This document shows positions 46,501 to 53,868 of a stretch of 64,000 nucleotides of DNA, one piece after another. The position numbers were made by a program, and so were the translations under genes. The DNA comes from Wallacemonas rigidus (taxonomy: Eukaryota > Euglenozoa > Kinetoplastea > Trypanosomatida > Trypanosomatidae). Location: NCBI GenBank assembly GCA_030849045.1, contig JASAOL010000585.1, positions 1-64,000 on the forward strand, read 5' to 3'. Numbering within the stretch: position 1 is the stretch's first letter; each line of letters begins with the position of its first letter. Under the pieces are notes generated by a model that searched no databases, was not told where the DNA came from, and saw only the letters and a program-made list of their open reading frames with translations.

Positions 46501-48461
46501 TGCTCTCTCAGGACAGCGTGTCGAGTGTGCTAGGGTCCACCGTCTTCGACCTTTGCCTGAATCTGCGCAGCTGGTCGCAGAGCTCACAGGTGGTGCTGGG
46601 CCACACAGGGCAGAGTGACCTCCTGCAGGCCCGCACAATGCCACTGGAAGCCAACAAGGAGGTGCTAATGCGGCTCCTCCTCGCGGCCGTGCGCTGGTTC
46701 AACCTGCTGCTCTCGCAAGCGGCGGACTCGCCACGCCTGCTCGGGGCACTCCTGCAGTTCGTCGGTCTTTACCGGCATCTGATCGAGTACGCTCTGAACT
46801 CACCGCTGGCTCAAGCCCACGCGCGCCCCCTCACCACCGTCGCGATCACCCTATACGCTGAGATCACCTGCATGCTCGAGTGGCTGTCGGCATCGCCGCT
46901 GGTGACGGAGTGCCGCGTGTTTGTCCCCGCGCTGGCGCTAACGCGCTTGTTGGCGACGATGGCCAACACGCAATTCCTCAACGGTCACTGGTTCACAAGC
47001 GAGTACGCGTCCTCATCCGCGTCCCTAGTGGACACAGCGGCGTCCAGTGCTGGTGTGGCGGCTCAACAAGGCTCGGCGGTGCGCAGTCGCGGTGGGGCTG
47101 GGCCGGCTACACCCACGCAGCGCGATCTGGTGCTGCTCACCGTGCGCAACATCGCCCACCTCCTCGTTCGCACGGAGCTGGGTCCGCTCAACGTCATCTG
47201 CCTACAACCACACGCGTCGTCGCTACTGAACAGCTTCGTGTCCGCGCAGGCCACAACCGGTGGTGCCATGTACAAGCCGATCCGCGCGCAGCCCGTTGAA
47301 ATGGAGAGCGTGGCAGAGAGTCTCTCCACCCTGGCCGAGCTGACCACGCACATCGCTACGAACGCGGCCTCTGCGATCGCGACAACCAGCGTCACGCTGG
47401 AAGCGCTGCTCCTCGCGTTGCACGCCCTCGTCTGTCTCTGCCACTCGTTTGTGCTGCCTGGTGGCGAAGGTGGCGAATGCGAGGCCGAGGTCAGCGCTTC
47501 GCAGCCAGCAGGTGGTGTGAGTCGTCCGGGCTTCTCGCCACCCGCCGCGTCGACCGTTGCGGCCCGCGCCTACAAGCCCGACCCGCACTTGTCGTTTGAG
47601 GCCCACCTACAGACGGTGCCGGTGGCTGCGCTCCTCCGGACTTTGCGCCGTGTACAGCAGGCGGTGTACGCGCTCTCCCTGCTGAATGCCGACTACCGCA
47701 CAGGCGTCTATAGCAGGCAAACGTCGAATGGGTTCACCATCACGACAGACTCTCTTAGCAATCAGCTGACCGCCCGCGCGGGAGATCGCCTCGCTTCCAT
47801 TGTGTCGCCACTGAGCGTATCCAAGGCTATCACTGGTCCTCTGCGCGCGGACGATCCCCATCGCTCTGGCAGTCACCCGACGACTCCGCTGTCTGCACCG
47901 GTCGGTGCGGGCGGAAGTGGTAAGGGGCGGGTCACTGCTGGAGGGCCTTCACACTGTCAGACAACGCCCGGCACGCCGCACATCTCTCTCCAAGCGGGAC
48001 GAGGCGGTAACAGCCGTCTCCTTGCCGAGTCTGGGGCTGAGGCGGATTCAAGACGGCCGCACACGGCACCTCCACGTAAATCGCTTCACTTCGGTGACGA
48101 CGAGGAGCCGAAGGCGGGCCTCCCGACGCGTCGCACCACGACCTTCGGCGAACAGATAGGGGACGCGACGATGGCGCCGCCGACCGACGTAACAATAGGT
48201 GATCTTCTGGAGCAGTCGGGGCCGGACGACACAACGGCCACTGGCTACGTCGGTTTTCCGCAAAGCGCATCGGGTGCCTCGCGCGCGCCGGGTGGCGAAC
48301 ACGAGGACCCAGATGCGTTTGTTTACGCCGGCGCGGCAGACTGGGACGCTATCCTTGGCCTCGAGCACACCGCGCGGCAACTCAAAATCGGTATTGCCAA
48401 CGCGATCGCCGCGACTGAGGATGCCGCGAAGAGCTTGGGGTTGTCCATCGCAGCGGTTTAG
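40599..48461 (+). CDS. Putative Nup205/Nup192-like scaffold nucleoporin
   Basis: A 2,620-residue product; 40599 is the first ATG of the leader. Residues 1 to about 190 are Ala/Pro/Gly-rich and include FG dipeptides (GFGFGF near residue 10 and WGFGATG near 150). From about 200 to 2,400 the protein is an almost continuous helical solenoid. Segments such as GRYSITVGFLNLLIALL (near 1013-1030) and YVLKMLSLELVFAHANTPEQ (near 1397-1416) resemble the Nup205/Nup192 inner-ring family. The C-terminal 200 or so residues are again disordered, except for a short helix at the end. Inner-ring nucleoporins of this family build the core of the nuclear pore. The assignment rests on fold type, size and FG tail rather than a diagnostic motif; another very large solenoid is possible. 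Confidence 0.5.
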   Translation: MNPSAPAPSGFGFGFEANTSSSAPPSAPPAAAAGTGDAAQTTAPAPGPQATISADQGAAPVAAEQPAPAAASQPEAPAPAKKIVKATRAQPPPVLDLMAKLRVAAAEGSLNTELGQELKARFAAPFKPPAPAVSATASPPASGSAPASTGAATAPWGFGATGATASSAAAAPPGAGLHQFSQLTTAQEKSQSSANAQHVRSATEFLNVLLMCDSGFNNIEVVTDDTLDAQSESIKGLHAVMAELAPEAAGSVVAYLSRELVPSASSGGAMAASSSDHSGAAGGEGLIARIATHTVVTATAPPVVDGSGTAAASSARGSSLLVAPSLAQSNAVLLSAQCLYLLTRHFQMQASLVKALLELVHQLLRQVRVELQGRPIEFSRFRSSNETSSLCTLLWLVVFSVVNVMAVWKKMRQSNGRLGANALLRTAVAETLDEAITAMRREFEVHATDAGAMGFDAGASSGRRGDAHTFLTSSAPDAVSGGLLGRVSASRRGADKDARLEQGAGAGQLTVDGKVVGGYGHLSHRWEVVVQAYLSILTLAEACFLRGKQDDASYEKACDKAIEAFLGDRESNPTSMCRGKAVKRMHQLMPHPTTVFVPLEILYVAPYEVLSYLFDYMLQVLHRISELEVATFARYLRQSQALEERFATTQGAAAAAGGARGNLSMGGTTTQHGGGFASRHHHYGQALRAMLPDARNYAMDGVAQHSGITAQLMPFTSEMSHILETLSVCLQHLPPEVLNPDLDTNCAATFFVFVNFTKHLGEVLKVQRSSASLWESFTHKVIARYLDVLTMIGRNPQYIERVVKLLSDTQVECPELAWGGLVNQALECTGLNRYGYGATASAAGTGASAVDNTVAATGVAWCDADEDGARHQPYRQYLPAFARTCRQNYVASFFMLMRQMFLHPELRELVRHYFTLELGLAMLHAERHSQSTLGSTLSLISALITNAEDAQKVLEHLRTEQFLAPWTAAPLTHTVPNALGSAASPRSGAGVRATEHVETRSLLGHCEYEATVGRYSITVGFLNLLIALLRYDAPGMESFEIYTSVTHFVAHKIFIGVARRSFERECERGTVTALAAAALRHALLFCFTADSTVNTIPFQTVFATVKAPTDVLGELIGVICKASARTAELTVYECAAVRQCLRLLSTAIQAPSRQQRHAVCFDARVLNSATLPFRALLLCSGRDSLLTHAVLRVLTLLPTHTMTEASHMWHAHSHYFATARANFAAMLDPQQVSGPLTYAPPELIVLDYDWGPRGSLKSLSPVAVLEENRSALLDLLIQHAPVREPSTTAWLCGFYTALPTSAGGSGARAGVDALQLDDTAILYAVLSGTGNETLAEAYPLLAVKYTRLLYELRANGLYGADTIRPLMEYFRCHGLFLELLYLRPDRCHPLLLSKYAYVLKMLSLELVFAHANTPEQLSVIHSGIPSVAVEVALSLLERSGNEAEELSVPVGASVEVDFPNDASTTMAGTGADLVQRECAGASALSSRASTVDIADWLRQALVRLPSFPDCRPPPSAKDLYVMRAADGVVQFNIDNVFNAVQQENIRIHRVPLSMQEARDKLQPYIEANYCFLMYASAVNFVEGWCEVVSLSFTVVRGLSEARSRAFVQHILSGAAASMNMTRAAQEQVAFRLFSCVSTLMVHLKQHVEQHARLEYQKAGRPGDVSATGAALFSTAGARAAGAVVARNSAFGATGVVDMSRGGPQSTLMSATGDATTNTTRQASRYLNTDASLAGGHRAAGHRRARDVPNAVSVSNTSVFSTVAGTRYSQLNASGRAAVVAQKQDQQRRAWQRRDRLERLGAWSLDDTWAAIGEDNQCLVRPLISAVVEWGTRVPGVRVDLYTSLLCLSLIPGVTAEEMMVRRQQDALFALLASDIVGANVEHGRRSAALELLIQLLQVSPTLRAGFVAPAGSAFLDAMTPALGHTAEQCAVALLKRVDDGVYDFLTKGGEALGGLLWLIRGTFDFLSVLSQDSVSSVLGSTVFDLCLNLRSWSQSSQVVLGHTGQSDLLQARTMPLEANKEVLMRLLLAAVRWFNLLLSQAADSPRLLGALLQFVGLYRHLIEYALNSPLAQAHARPLTTVAITLYAEITCMLEWLSASPLVTECRVFVPALALTRLLATMANTQFLNGHWFTSEYASSSASLVDTAASSAGVAAQQGSAVRSRGGAGPATPTQRDLVLLTVRNIAHLLVRTELGPLNVICLQPHASSLLNSFVSAQATTGGAMYKPIRAQPVEMESVAESLSTLAELTTHIATNAASAIATTSVTLEALLLALHALVCLCHSFVLPGGEGGECEAEVSASQPAGGVSRPGFSPPAASTVAARAYKPDPHLSFEAHLQTVPVAALLRTLRRVQQAVYALSLLNADYRTGVYSRQTSNGFTITTDSLSNQLTARAGDRLASIVSPLSVSKAITGPLRADDPHRSGSHPTTPLSAPVGAGGSGKGRVTAGGPSHCQTTPGTPHISLQAGRGGNSRLLAESGAEADSRRPHTAPPRKSLHFGDDEEPKAGLPTRRTTTFGEQIGDATMAPPTDVTIGDLLEQSGPDDTTATGYVGFPQSASGASRAPGGEHEDPDAFVYAGAADWDAILGLEHTARQLKIGIANAIAATEDAAKSLGLSIAAV

Positions 48462-49473
48462 ATATGTCCGACTGACTGTCATCCGTGCACAAAAGAAAAA
48501 AAAAACTCTGGCCCAAACAGACAGAGAAAAGAAAATGACGCTCTCTCTGAAGGGGCGCTCTTGCTAGATGTGCACGTCGCGTGTGTTCTTTGCTTTCGTA
48601 TCGCCTCGTTTTCAGTGTTTTCGTTGTTGACACAGCACGTGCATTGGCGACGCTCATGGAGGGACGCGTGCGATTAAATTATTGTGTTTTTAATTCTCTA
48701 TAGCTTTCGCTGTTGGTTTGTTTATTTGTGATGTCCGGTCCCCATAGAAGCAACCGTTGTGGTTTGTGGCGTTTTCCTGGAAGCGTGTGTGTCTGTTTGT
48801 TTTCGCTTGTGTGAATGCGCTCTGCGCAACATGGATAGCTGTCGTATCTCTTCCTTAGCAACGACGGTGGCGGGCGGGTCGCGTCATTGTTCGTGTGTTT
48901 GCTCGTCTGTCGTGCGTTGGTTTCCGCTCTCCTTTTCGTCAGTGTGTGTATGGGTGGTGTTTTAACAGTGCAGACTAACGCCAAACAAGAAAAGAACGGT
49001 CTGACGGGCGTTGTCGCAGCGCACAAAGCGAACCTCAGGTACCGCAGGTGTCGCTCGCGACCTTCTGTTTGCGCACAGGTACGCGTAGCCGTGTGAGAGG
49101 CGCTGCAACATAAACAAAAGGGGGACGGGCTTCCACAGTCTGTCGTCCCTGCTCATCTTGGCGCGCCTGGGGCATAGCTTTAGCGCATTCTCACTCATGT
49201 GACACGGTGAAGTTGGCGCGACGTTGCGGCGGGACTTGTACCTTTGACTCGCCCGTGTGCGATTACGTCTGACACCGTGATTAGGTGCACATTGACGAAA
49301 CCGCTCGCTTGGGCCTCCCGCAACATGTACAGTCAGCGCGCTCATACCCCGATCCCTCTCTCGCTGTCTCTCTCCTGTGTCTCCTGTCAGCTTGCAGAAA
49401 TACAAGATACCCCTGTCTCCTTTTTTCCCCGTTTTTTTTTTTCCCGCCTTCCTGACGTTCTGGTTGTGTCGCC
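48462..49473. other. Intergenic spacer (3' UTR / 5' leader)
   Basis: No supported gene. A-run near 48497, T/G-rich sequence around 48700-48960, CT tract and acceptor at 49390. Confidence 0.7.
49351..49390 (+). promoter_or_regulatory. Predicted spliced-leader acceptor for the gene at 49474
   Basis: CT-rich tract ending TCTCCTGTCAG; AG is 49389-49390. The 83-nt leader is ATG-free. Confidence 0.65.
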
Positions 49474-51852
49474 ATGACAGCCGGTGTCCAAGACGCTGCT
49501 GAGGTGCTTCGTGGAGTCCAGAAACTCAGCAAGGAAATTGCACCCGTGAAGAATGCCTTGGCTGCATTGTACAAGCGGGAAGAAGCGAACGCCAACGCGG
49601 AGGCGGCGGCCGCCTCGCTTGAGAAGATTGCGGCACGTGTCGACAAGGTGCTCGCGACGTACCGACCAATTATCGAGGCTGCCGACGACCTCACAACACG
49701 AGACCTGCCCGTCTTCCTTCATCAGGCCTCGCTGTTACTCACAGATGACGCCACCGTGGACGCACACGTTGAACTCGCGCGAGCGCAGAAGGAGCAGAGG
49801 GCTCAGGACTGCACCAGCCGACCCGCGCGACAGAGACGACAAGATCGGCGCCGGGGACGCGAGACACCGATCAGTGAGGCGGTGACGAGAGCGGCAAGCG
49901 GTGCGGATGAGCCCAACAGACAGCCCACTATGTTTGACGACGTGTGTCCGCTCAAAATGCCGTTCATTCTTCAACCCGAGGATTATAGGTACTTCAGACA
50001 GCAGCTGCAGCTTCGCGTCGATATGGTCAACTACTTACTGCTGACAGGTCGCAAGGCCTTCGCGCTCCACGTGGCTGAATCGTACCACCTCCCACTACTC
50101 TGGTTCCCCGAGCTTCACGACGATCGGGTGCGAGCGCTTCAGGCAGCCCGCGAGAAGAGCGGGAGTCGTGGTCATACCCTGATGGACACCATCCGATTGA
50201 CAGCGTCCGCGTCACCGTACGCCGCCGCGAGTGGCGCGGGGACGTCGTTGAGGGCAACCTCCGCGAGTCCCATGCGGTGCGCGGGGACTCCCGGAAAGCC
50301 CCCCGTGTCCCCAATGCTTCTCGCGGCGGAGGTGCCGAACGTTGAAGCCAGCCCGTCCGTTGGGACTCCGCCCCGTCTCGAGAGTCCAGCCACATGTGAG
50401 GAAAGGCCCGTGGTGAGCTCGGCCGTATTCACACCGCCCTGTCGTCGCGTGCCGCTTCGTGCCTTGTACGGCACATCCACCAGAGGCCATTCAGATGCGA
50501 ACGGCGTGCGTGGTAGCGATCAGACCGCCTTGTCGTCGCCCATCAGCTCAGCAACGGCAGGTGCCGCCGCGCAGAGCCACGACACGTATGCGCGGGCCTC
50601 ATGCAACCTGATTCTCCGCGTGCTCGCGAGCGCGGTCTATATGAAGGACGAGTATATGGACCGTATGATCGTGGAAAGTCTCATCGCCGAGAGGCAATAC
50701 GTTGAGACTGTCGAGGCAGCCAATGCGGCCACGGAACCTTCGAGGAACCAATCGCACACAGGACGCACTCCGTCCTCTGAGGGCCGCCCACACGCCTCGC
50801 CAAGGAGTCCATCCACACCCGACGCGTCCAGCCCGTCGTCGATACCTCAAAACGCCCCCCTGGCATCCCCAGAACAAGAAGAAGCACCGCCTTCCCCGGC
50901 CCCCACATCGCCAAGCAGACTCTCAGTGGCGCCGGTGTCTTCTAGTGATCGCTTCTTAGGGATACCACAGGCGCGCGCGTCGGGAAGCAGCTCTGTGGCG
51001 GCGTCGGCCCCGCGCGGGACTGGCGCACCCGATGCGGCCGAGCCCCACGCCAACGCTCCTCCGCTCACAGTGCGGACGCCACGTACAACGGCCAACGCGG
51101 CCTCGCCGTGGTCGTCATCGCGGCCACCCCTCGTCGCGCCTGAGCCTGCACAGTCTTCTCGGTTCGCTGCGGAGTTGACGCGCGATGCGGCACGTTCTTG
51201 CTGGCGCGCAGCGCATCACGACCGCGCGGCGAGTCTGCCGGTCTCGACACTCAACACACAGTCCGGCTCTCTCGCGTTTGACAAGACCATGATGGCTATT
51301 ATTGAAGACGTGCTCGAAGGCATCGTGGCAAGTGAGGAAGAGGACGGCGGGCCGCGCCTGCGAATGCCGAACGTCGTGAACGCTGCTGCACAGCCAGTCG
51401 CCCGGCAGTCGAAGAGGCGCCCCCTGCTGTCGCCGGAGGGACTGCGTGTTGCGGATGAGACGTTCACGCAGGAGAAGCTGGCGATAAAACGCGCGACGCG
51501 TCTGTTTGATGGGCACAGTGGGGCCGTCATAGGCGGCGATCCTGGCGAGGATACATTAGTCGGTGGAGTGAATATGTCTTCGAGTTGCATCAAGAGGCCT
51601 GAGCGTTGGTCACAACCCGTCAATCCGAGAGACTACCATGTGCTCGCGACACCCGACGGATCCGTATGGACAGGTGCCGGTATCAGAACCGAGGTGATGG
51701 TGCCGAATACAGGTCTCACTCAACGTTCAGATGAGGAGGCAGACGAGACACAGCCACCGGCAGTGGCGGCCCCGATCACCTCTGGTGTGCCCTCGGGTGA
51801 TGGCTCTGTCCTCTACGACATAAGCGTGCTGCGTCGCATTTTTATCTCATAA
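49474..51852 (+). CDS. Protein of unknown function with N-terminal helical domain
   Basis: A 792-residue product starting MTAGVQDAAEVL at the first ATG of the leader. Residues 1-105 form a coiled-coil-like helical region (VLRGVQKLSKEIAPVKNALA, then AARVDKVLATYRPIIEAADD) that loosely recalls N-terminal helices of tethering-complex subunits such as Exo70, but the rest does not match. A second folded block at about 150-215 contains LKMPFILQPEDYRYFRQQLQ and a YLLLTGRKAFALHVAES segment that looks faintly LisH-like. A third short helical block is at about 370-415 and a C-terminal block at about 590-792. Long Ser/Pro/Ala linkers join them. No membrane helix is seen. Function not assigned. Confidence 0.8.
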   Translation: MTAGVQDAAEVLRGVQKLSKEIAPVKNALAALYKREEANANAEAAAASLEKIAARVDKVLATYRPIIEAADDLTTRDLPVFLHQASLLLTDDATVDAHVELARAQKEQRAQDCTSRPARQRRQDRRRGRETPISEAVTRAASGADEPNRQPTMFDDVCPLKMPFILQPEDYRYFRQQLQLRVDMVNYLLLTGRKAFALHVAESYHLPLLWFPELHDDRVRALQAAREKSGSRGHTLMDTIRLTASASPYAAASGAGTSLRATSASPMRCAGTPGKPPVSPMLLAAEVPNVEASPSVGTPPRLESPATCEERPVVSSAVFTPPCRRVPLRALYGTSTRGHSDANGVRGSDQTALSSPISSATAGAAAQSHDTYARASCNLILRVLASAVYMKDEYMDRMIVESLIAERQYVETVEAANAATEPSRNQSHTGRTPSSEGRPHASPRSPSTPDASSPSSIPQNAPLASPEQEEAPPSPAPTSPSRLSVAPVSSSDRFLGIPQARASGSSSVAASAPRGTGAPDAAEPHANAPPLTVRTPRTTANAASPWSSSRPPLVAPEPAQSSRFAAELTRDAARSCWRAAHHDRAASLPVSTLNTQSGSLAFDKTMMAIIEDVLEGIVASEEEDGGPRLRMPNVVNAAAQPVARQSKRRPLLSPEGLRVADETFTQEKLAIKRATRLFDGHSGAVIGGDPGEDTLVGGVNMSSSCIKRPERWSQPVNPRDYHVLATPDGSVWTGAGIRTEVMVPNTGLTQRSDEEADETQPPAVAAPITSGVPSGDGSVLYDISVLRRIFIS

Positions 51853-51994
51853 CCCGCTTTGCCGGGTCGCACTTTCGAAAGCAAACATCATGCGAACAAG
51901 AGAACGGCGCATCAGGTCGTCGTTTGGCGTTCCTGGCGCTCCGCTCGCTCGCTCTGTCCTCTCTGTCGTTGTTGTCTCATTTTCTGTCTTCGAT

Positions 51995-52064
51995 TTGCTT
52001 CCCGCCCCCTTTTCTACTTCCTTTTTTTTCTTCTTCTTCTTCCGTCATTGCTTACGCCGCGCAG
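51995..52064 (+). promoter_or_regulatory. Predicted spliced-leader acceptor directly preceding a small ORF
   Basis: Long T/C tract (TTCTTCTTCTTCTTCC core) then CTTACGCCGCGCAG; AG is 52063-52064 and is immediately followed by an ATG. Confidence 0.6.
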
Positions 52065-52271
52065 ATGACTACTACAACACCCAACGCACCCGCGTCATCG
52101 AGCACCCGCGTGACTCCTGTCCGTTACTTCTCAACAATCCCATCTCCAGGGTCCCCGCATCTGTGTGAGACGCGTGTATTCTTCCCTGACGTCATCCTTC
52201 AGTCCGGCCACTGCCCCCACCCAGCTGCCATTCTCGCCTTCCTCTTTCAAAGCCAAGCACGCACAGCGTGA
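52065..52271 (+). CDS. Possible 68-residue small protein (uncertain)
   Basis: An ATG-initiated 68-codon ORF (starts MTTTTPNAPA, ends SQARTA) whose ATG directly follows the AG of a strong polypyrimidine tract, and which stops shortly before the next tract. Composition is Thr/Ser/Pro-rich at the start with a hydrophobic AAILAFLF stretch near the end. No family is recognised. It could be a real small gene, an upstream ORF on a longer transcript of the rhodanese gene, or chance. Short length and position in a spacer keep confidence low. Confidence 0.25.
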   Translation: MTTTTPNAPASSSTRVTPVRYFSTIPSPGSPHLCETRVFFPDVILQSGHCPHPAAILAFLFQSQARTA

Positions 52272-52275
52272 GTTG

Positions 52276-52391
52276 CCACTTCCACCCTCCGCGTCTTCTT
52301 CTTTTTTCTTCTTCCTTTTTCTTGTTCTTCTTTTTCTTTTTTCGCTCTACACACTATCCGTTCCCCCTCCCATCCTCCCCGCTCATTTCAG
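52276..52391 (+). promoter_or_regulatory. Predicted spliced-leader acceptor for the rhodanese-like gene
   Basis: About 110 nt of almost pure pyrimidine, ending CTCATTTCAG; AG is 52390-52391, with another AG at 52393-52394. The leader would be only 5 nt or less. Confidence 0.65.
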
Positions 52392-52396
52392 CAGTA

Positions 52397-52849
52397 ATGG
52401 GTTGTGGAAGCAGCACGGCTGGCAACGGCACCGGCGCCGCGGATGCGGCAAGCAAGAATGTCAAGGAGCTAACTTACTCGGACATCAAGGTCATTTCCGA
52501 TGGGATCGTCTCCGGTAAAGACACCACCCACGTCCTCGTGGACTGTCGCACCACCGACGAGGTTGCTGAAGCGGTGACTATTCCCGGGTCTATCGTGGTC
52601 CCCCTCGACGAAATGGAAGAAGCCCTCAAGATGACGCCGGAAGAATTCGAAGCTAAGTACCACGCCAAGAAGTTCACCATTGACAACAAGATCATTGTCT
52701 TCTGCCTGCGTGGCATGCGCTCTGAAAAAGCGCTGCCCTTACTCAAGGAGGCTGGCTACAACAACTCCGAGCAGTACAGCGGCAGCTGGATGGAGTGGAG
52801 CCAGGAGGCACTTAAGGCGGCGGCCGCGCGCAAGAAGCCTGTCTCTTAG
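52397..52849 (+). CDS. Rhodanese-like protein with N-terminal acylation signal
   Basis: A 150-residue single-domain product. The start at 52397 is fixed by the N-terminus MGCGSS, a textbook N-myristoylation site (Gly2) with an adjacent palmitoylatable Cys3, and by the acceptor just upstream. The rhodanese fold runs about 25-145: VLVDCRTTDEVAEAVTIPGS, then IIVFCLRGMRSEKALPLLKE. The active-site loop is CLRGMR with catalytic Cys103 present. The C-terminal SGSWMEWS matches the usual rhodanese end. Rhodanese domains transfer sulfane sulfur or act as redox or arsenate-reductase-like modules. Dual acylation predicts attachment to a membrane, possibly flagellar or plasma membrane; location and substrate are inferred. 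Confidence 0.88.
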   Translation: MGCGSSTAGNGTGAADAASKNVKELTYSDIKVISDGIVSGKDTTHVLVDCRTTDEVAEAVTIPGSIVVPLDEMEEALKMTPEEFEAKYHAKKFTIDNKIIVFCLRGMRSEKALPLLKEAGYNNSEQYSGSWMEWSQEALKAAAARKKPVS

Positions 52850-53868
52850 CGCGGCCACGTCTGACAAGGCGTGCCTTCATGTATTCGCCCCCTGTGCAGC
52901 CGCTCGTGCATCGTGGCGAGAGGTGTCGTTTCTACGTGGTCTCGCCGTGGTGTTGGCGGAAACCTATATCCTATCCATTTTTTTTTTTTTTTCGCTTTCG
53001 CTACCCGTTGCTAGTTCTAACCGCCCCTCCCCCTCCCCTGTGTGTGTGTGTGTTCTTGGTTTGTTCCGCTGGTGCGGGTGCCCTAACGAGAATCGAAGCA
53101 CCAACGAAAACAAAAACAAAATGAGCTTGGGCTCAAAAATGCTTCTCGCTACATATCCGTTATTTCGACACCGTTCTTATACCATTACGCCGGCGTGCGC
53201 AGGTGGCCGAAGCAGCAACGGCTGCAATACCACTCATGTACACAGGTGCTTCCTCCCTTGATTTCCACCTCCCCCCCCCCCGCCCTTAACTGCATGGCGC
53301 AGTGACGATGAAAAAAAAAAAAGAAGAACCAGAACAAGAACGCTCACCTAATTGTTTGCAGCGGCATAGAGTGCAGGCAGAGCAGGATACCTGCGGAAAC
53401 TGTGTGATCTGTGGTTGAGTTGTCTGCATCAGTCAGCACCCATCAGGCGTCGACCAGGTGGTATCCGGTTTTTTTTTTTACCGGTCCCCTTTCTTAGCAC
53501 TGAGAGCGCCGTCGTTGTGTGTTTGTTTGTTTCCGCGCTTGGACGACGATGAGAATGACCCCTGTCGCCGCACACAGATGTGTCGTACCCACTCGAAGAT
53601 CGTGGCGGCCTACCTCTCTCTCTCTCCCTATGTGTTTGTATTCATCTCTCAGCGTCCACTCACGCACGCACTCATTGACTTCTCTCACTACTTCTTCGTT
53701 CCCTCCGCTTTCCCCCCTCTTCCTCTTCCTCTCTCCCGTCTCTCTCCCCACCTCCTCGCGCGGAATGGTCATGATGAGTGAACACGAAGAGAACTCTGAA
53801 GAACAAAAAGCCATAGACGGAGGCCACAGCTGCGGCCTCGTAGAGATCGCGCGTACAGATAGATCGCC
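52850..53868. other. Intergenic spacer with extra acceptor-like tract
   Basis: No well-supported gene. T-run at about 52978-52992 followed by an AG at 53013-53014 and an ATG-free stretch up to a 46-codon ORF at 53121-53261. Also a C-run near 53271-53282, an A-run near 53311-53322 and a T-run near 53467-53477. The acceptor of the next gene is at 53778. Confidence 0.65.
53697..53778 (+). promoter_or_regulatory. Predicted spliced-leader acceptor for the SFI1-like gene
   Basis: 60-nt CT tract, then the first AG at 53777-53778. The leader of 90 nt has no ATG before 53869; an ATG at 53765 is removed if this AG is used. Confidence 0.6.

Larger units (their letters stand above)
51853..52396. other. 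Spacer with two successive acceptor-like tracts
   Basis: Contains two independent polypyrimidine-plus-AG units, at 51995-52064 and 52276-52391, with a 68-codon ORF between them. Two units in one 544-nt spacer are unusual for this window. Confidence 0.7.

Noticed and set aside
49474-49790. Exo70 assignment for the gene at 49474
   Set aside because: Only the N-terminal heptad pattern is suggestive; the rest of the protein does not follow Exo70.
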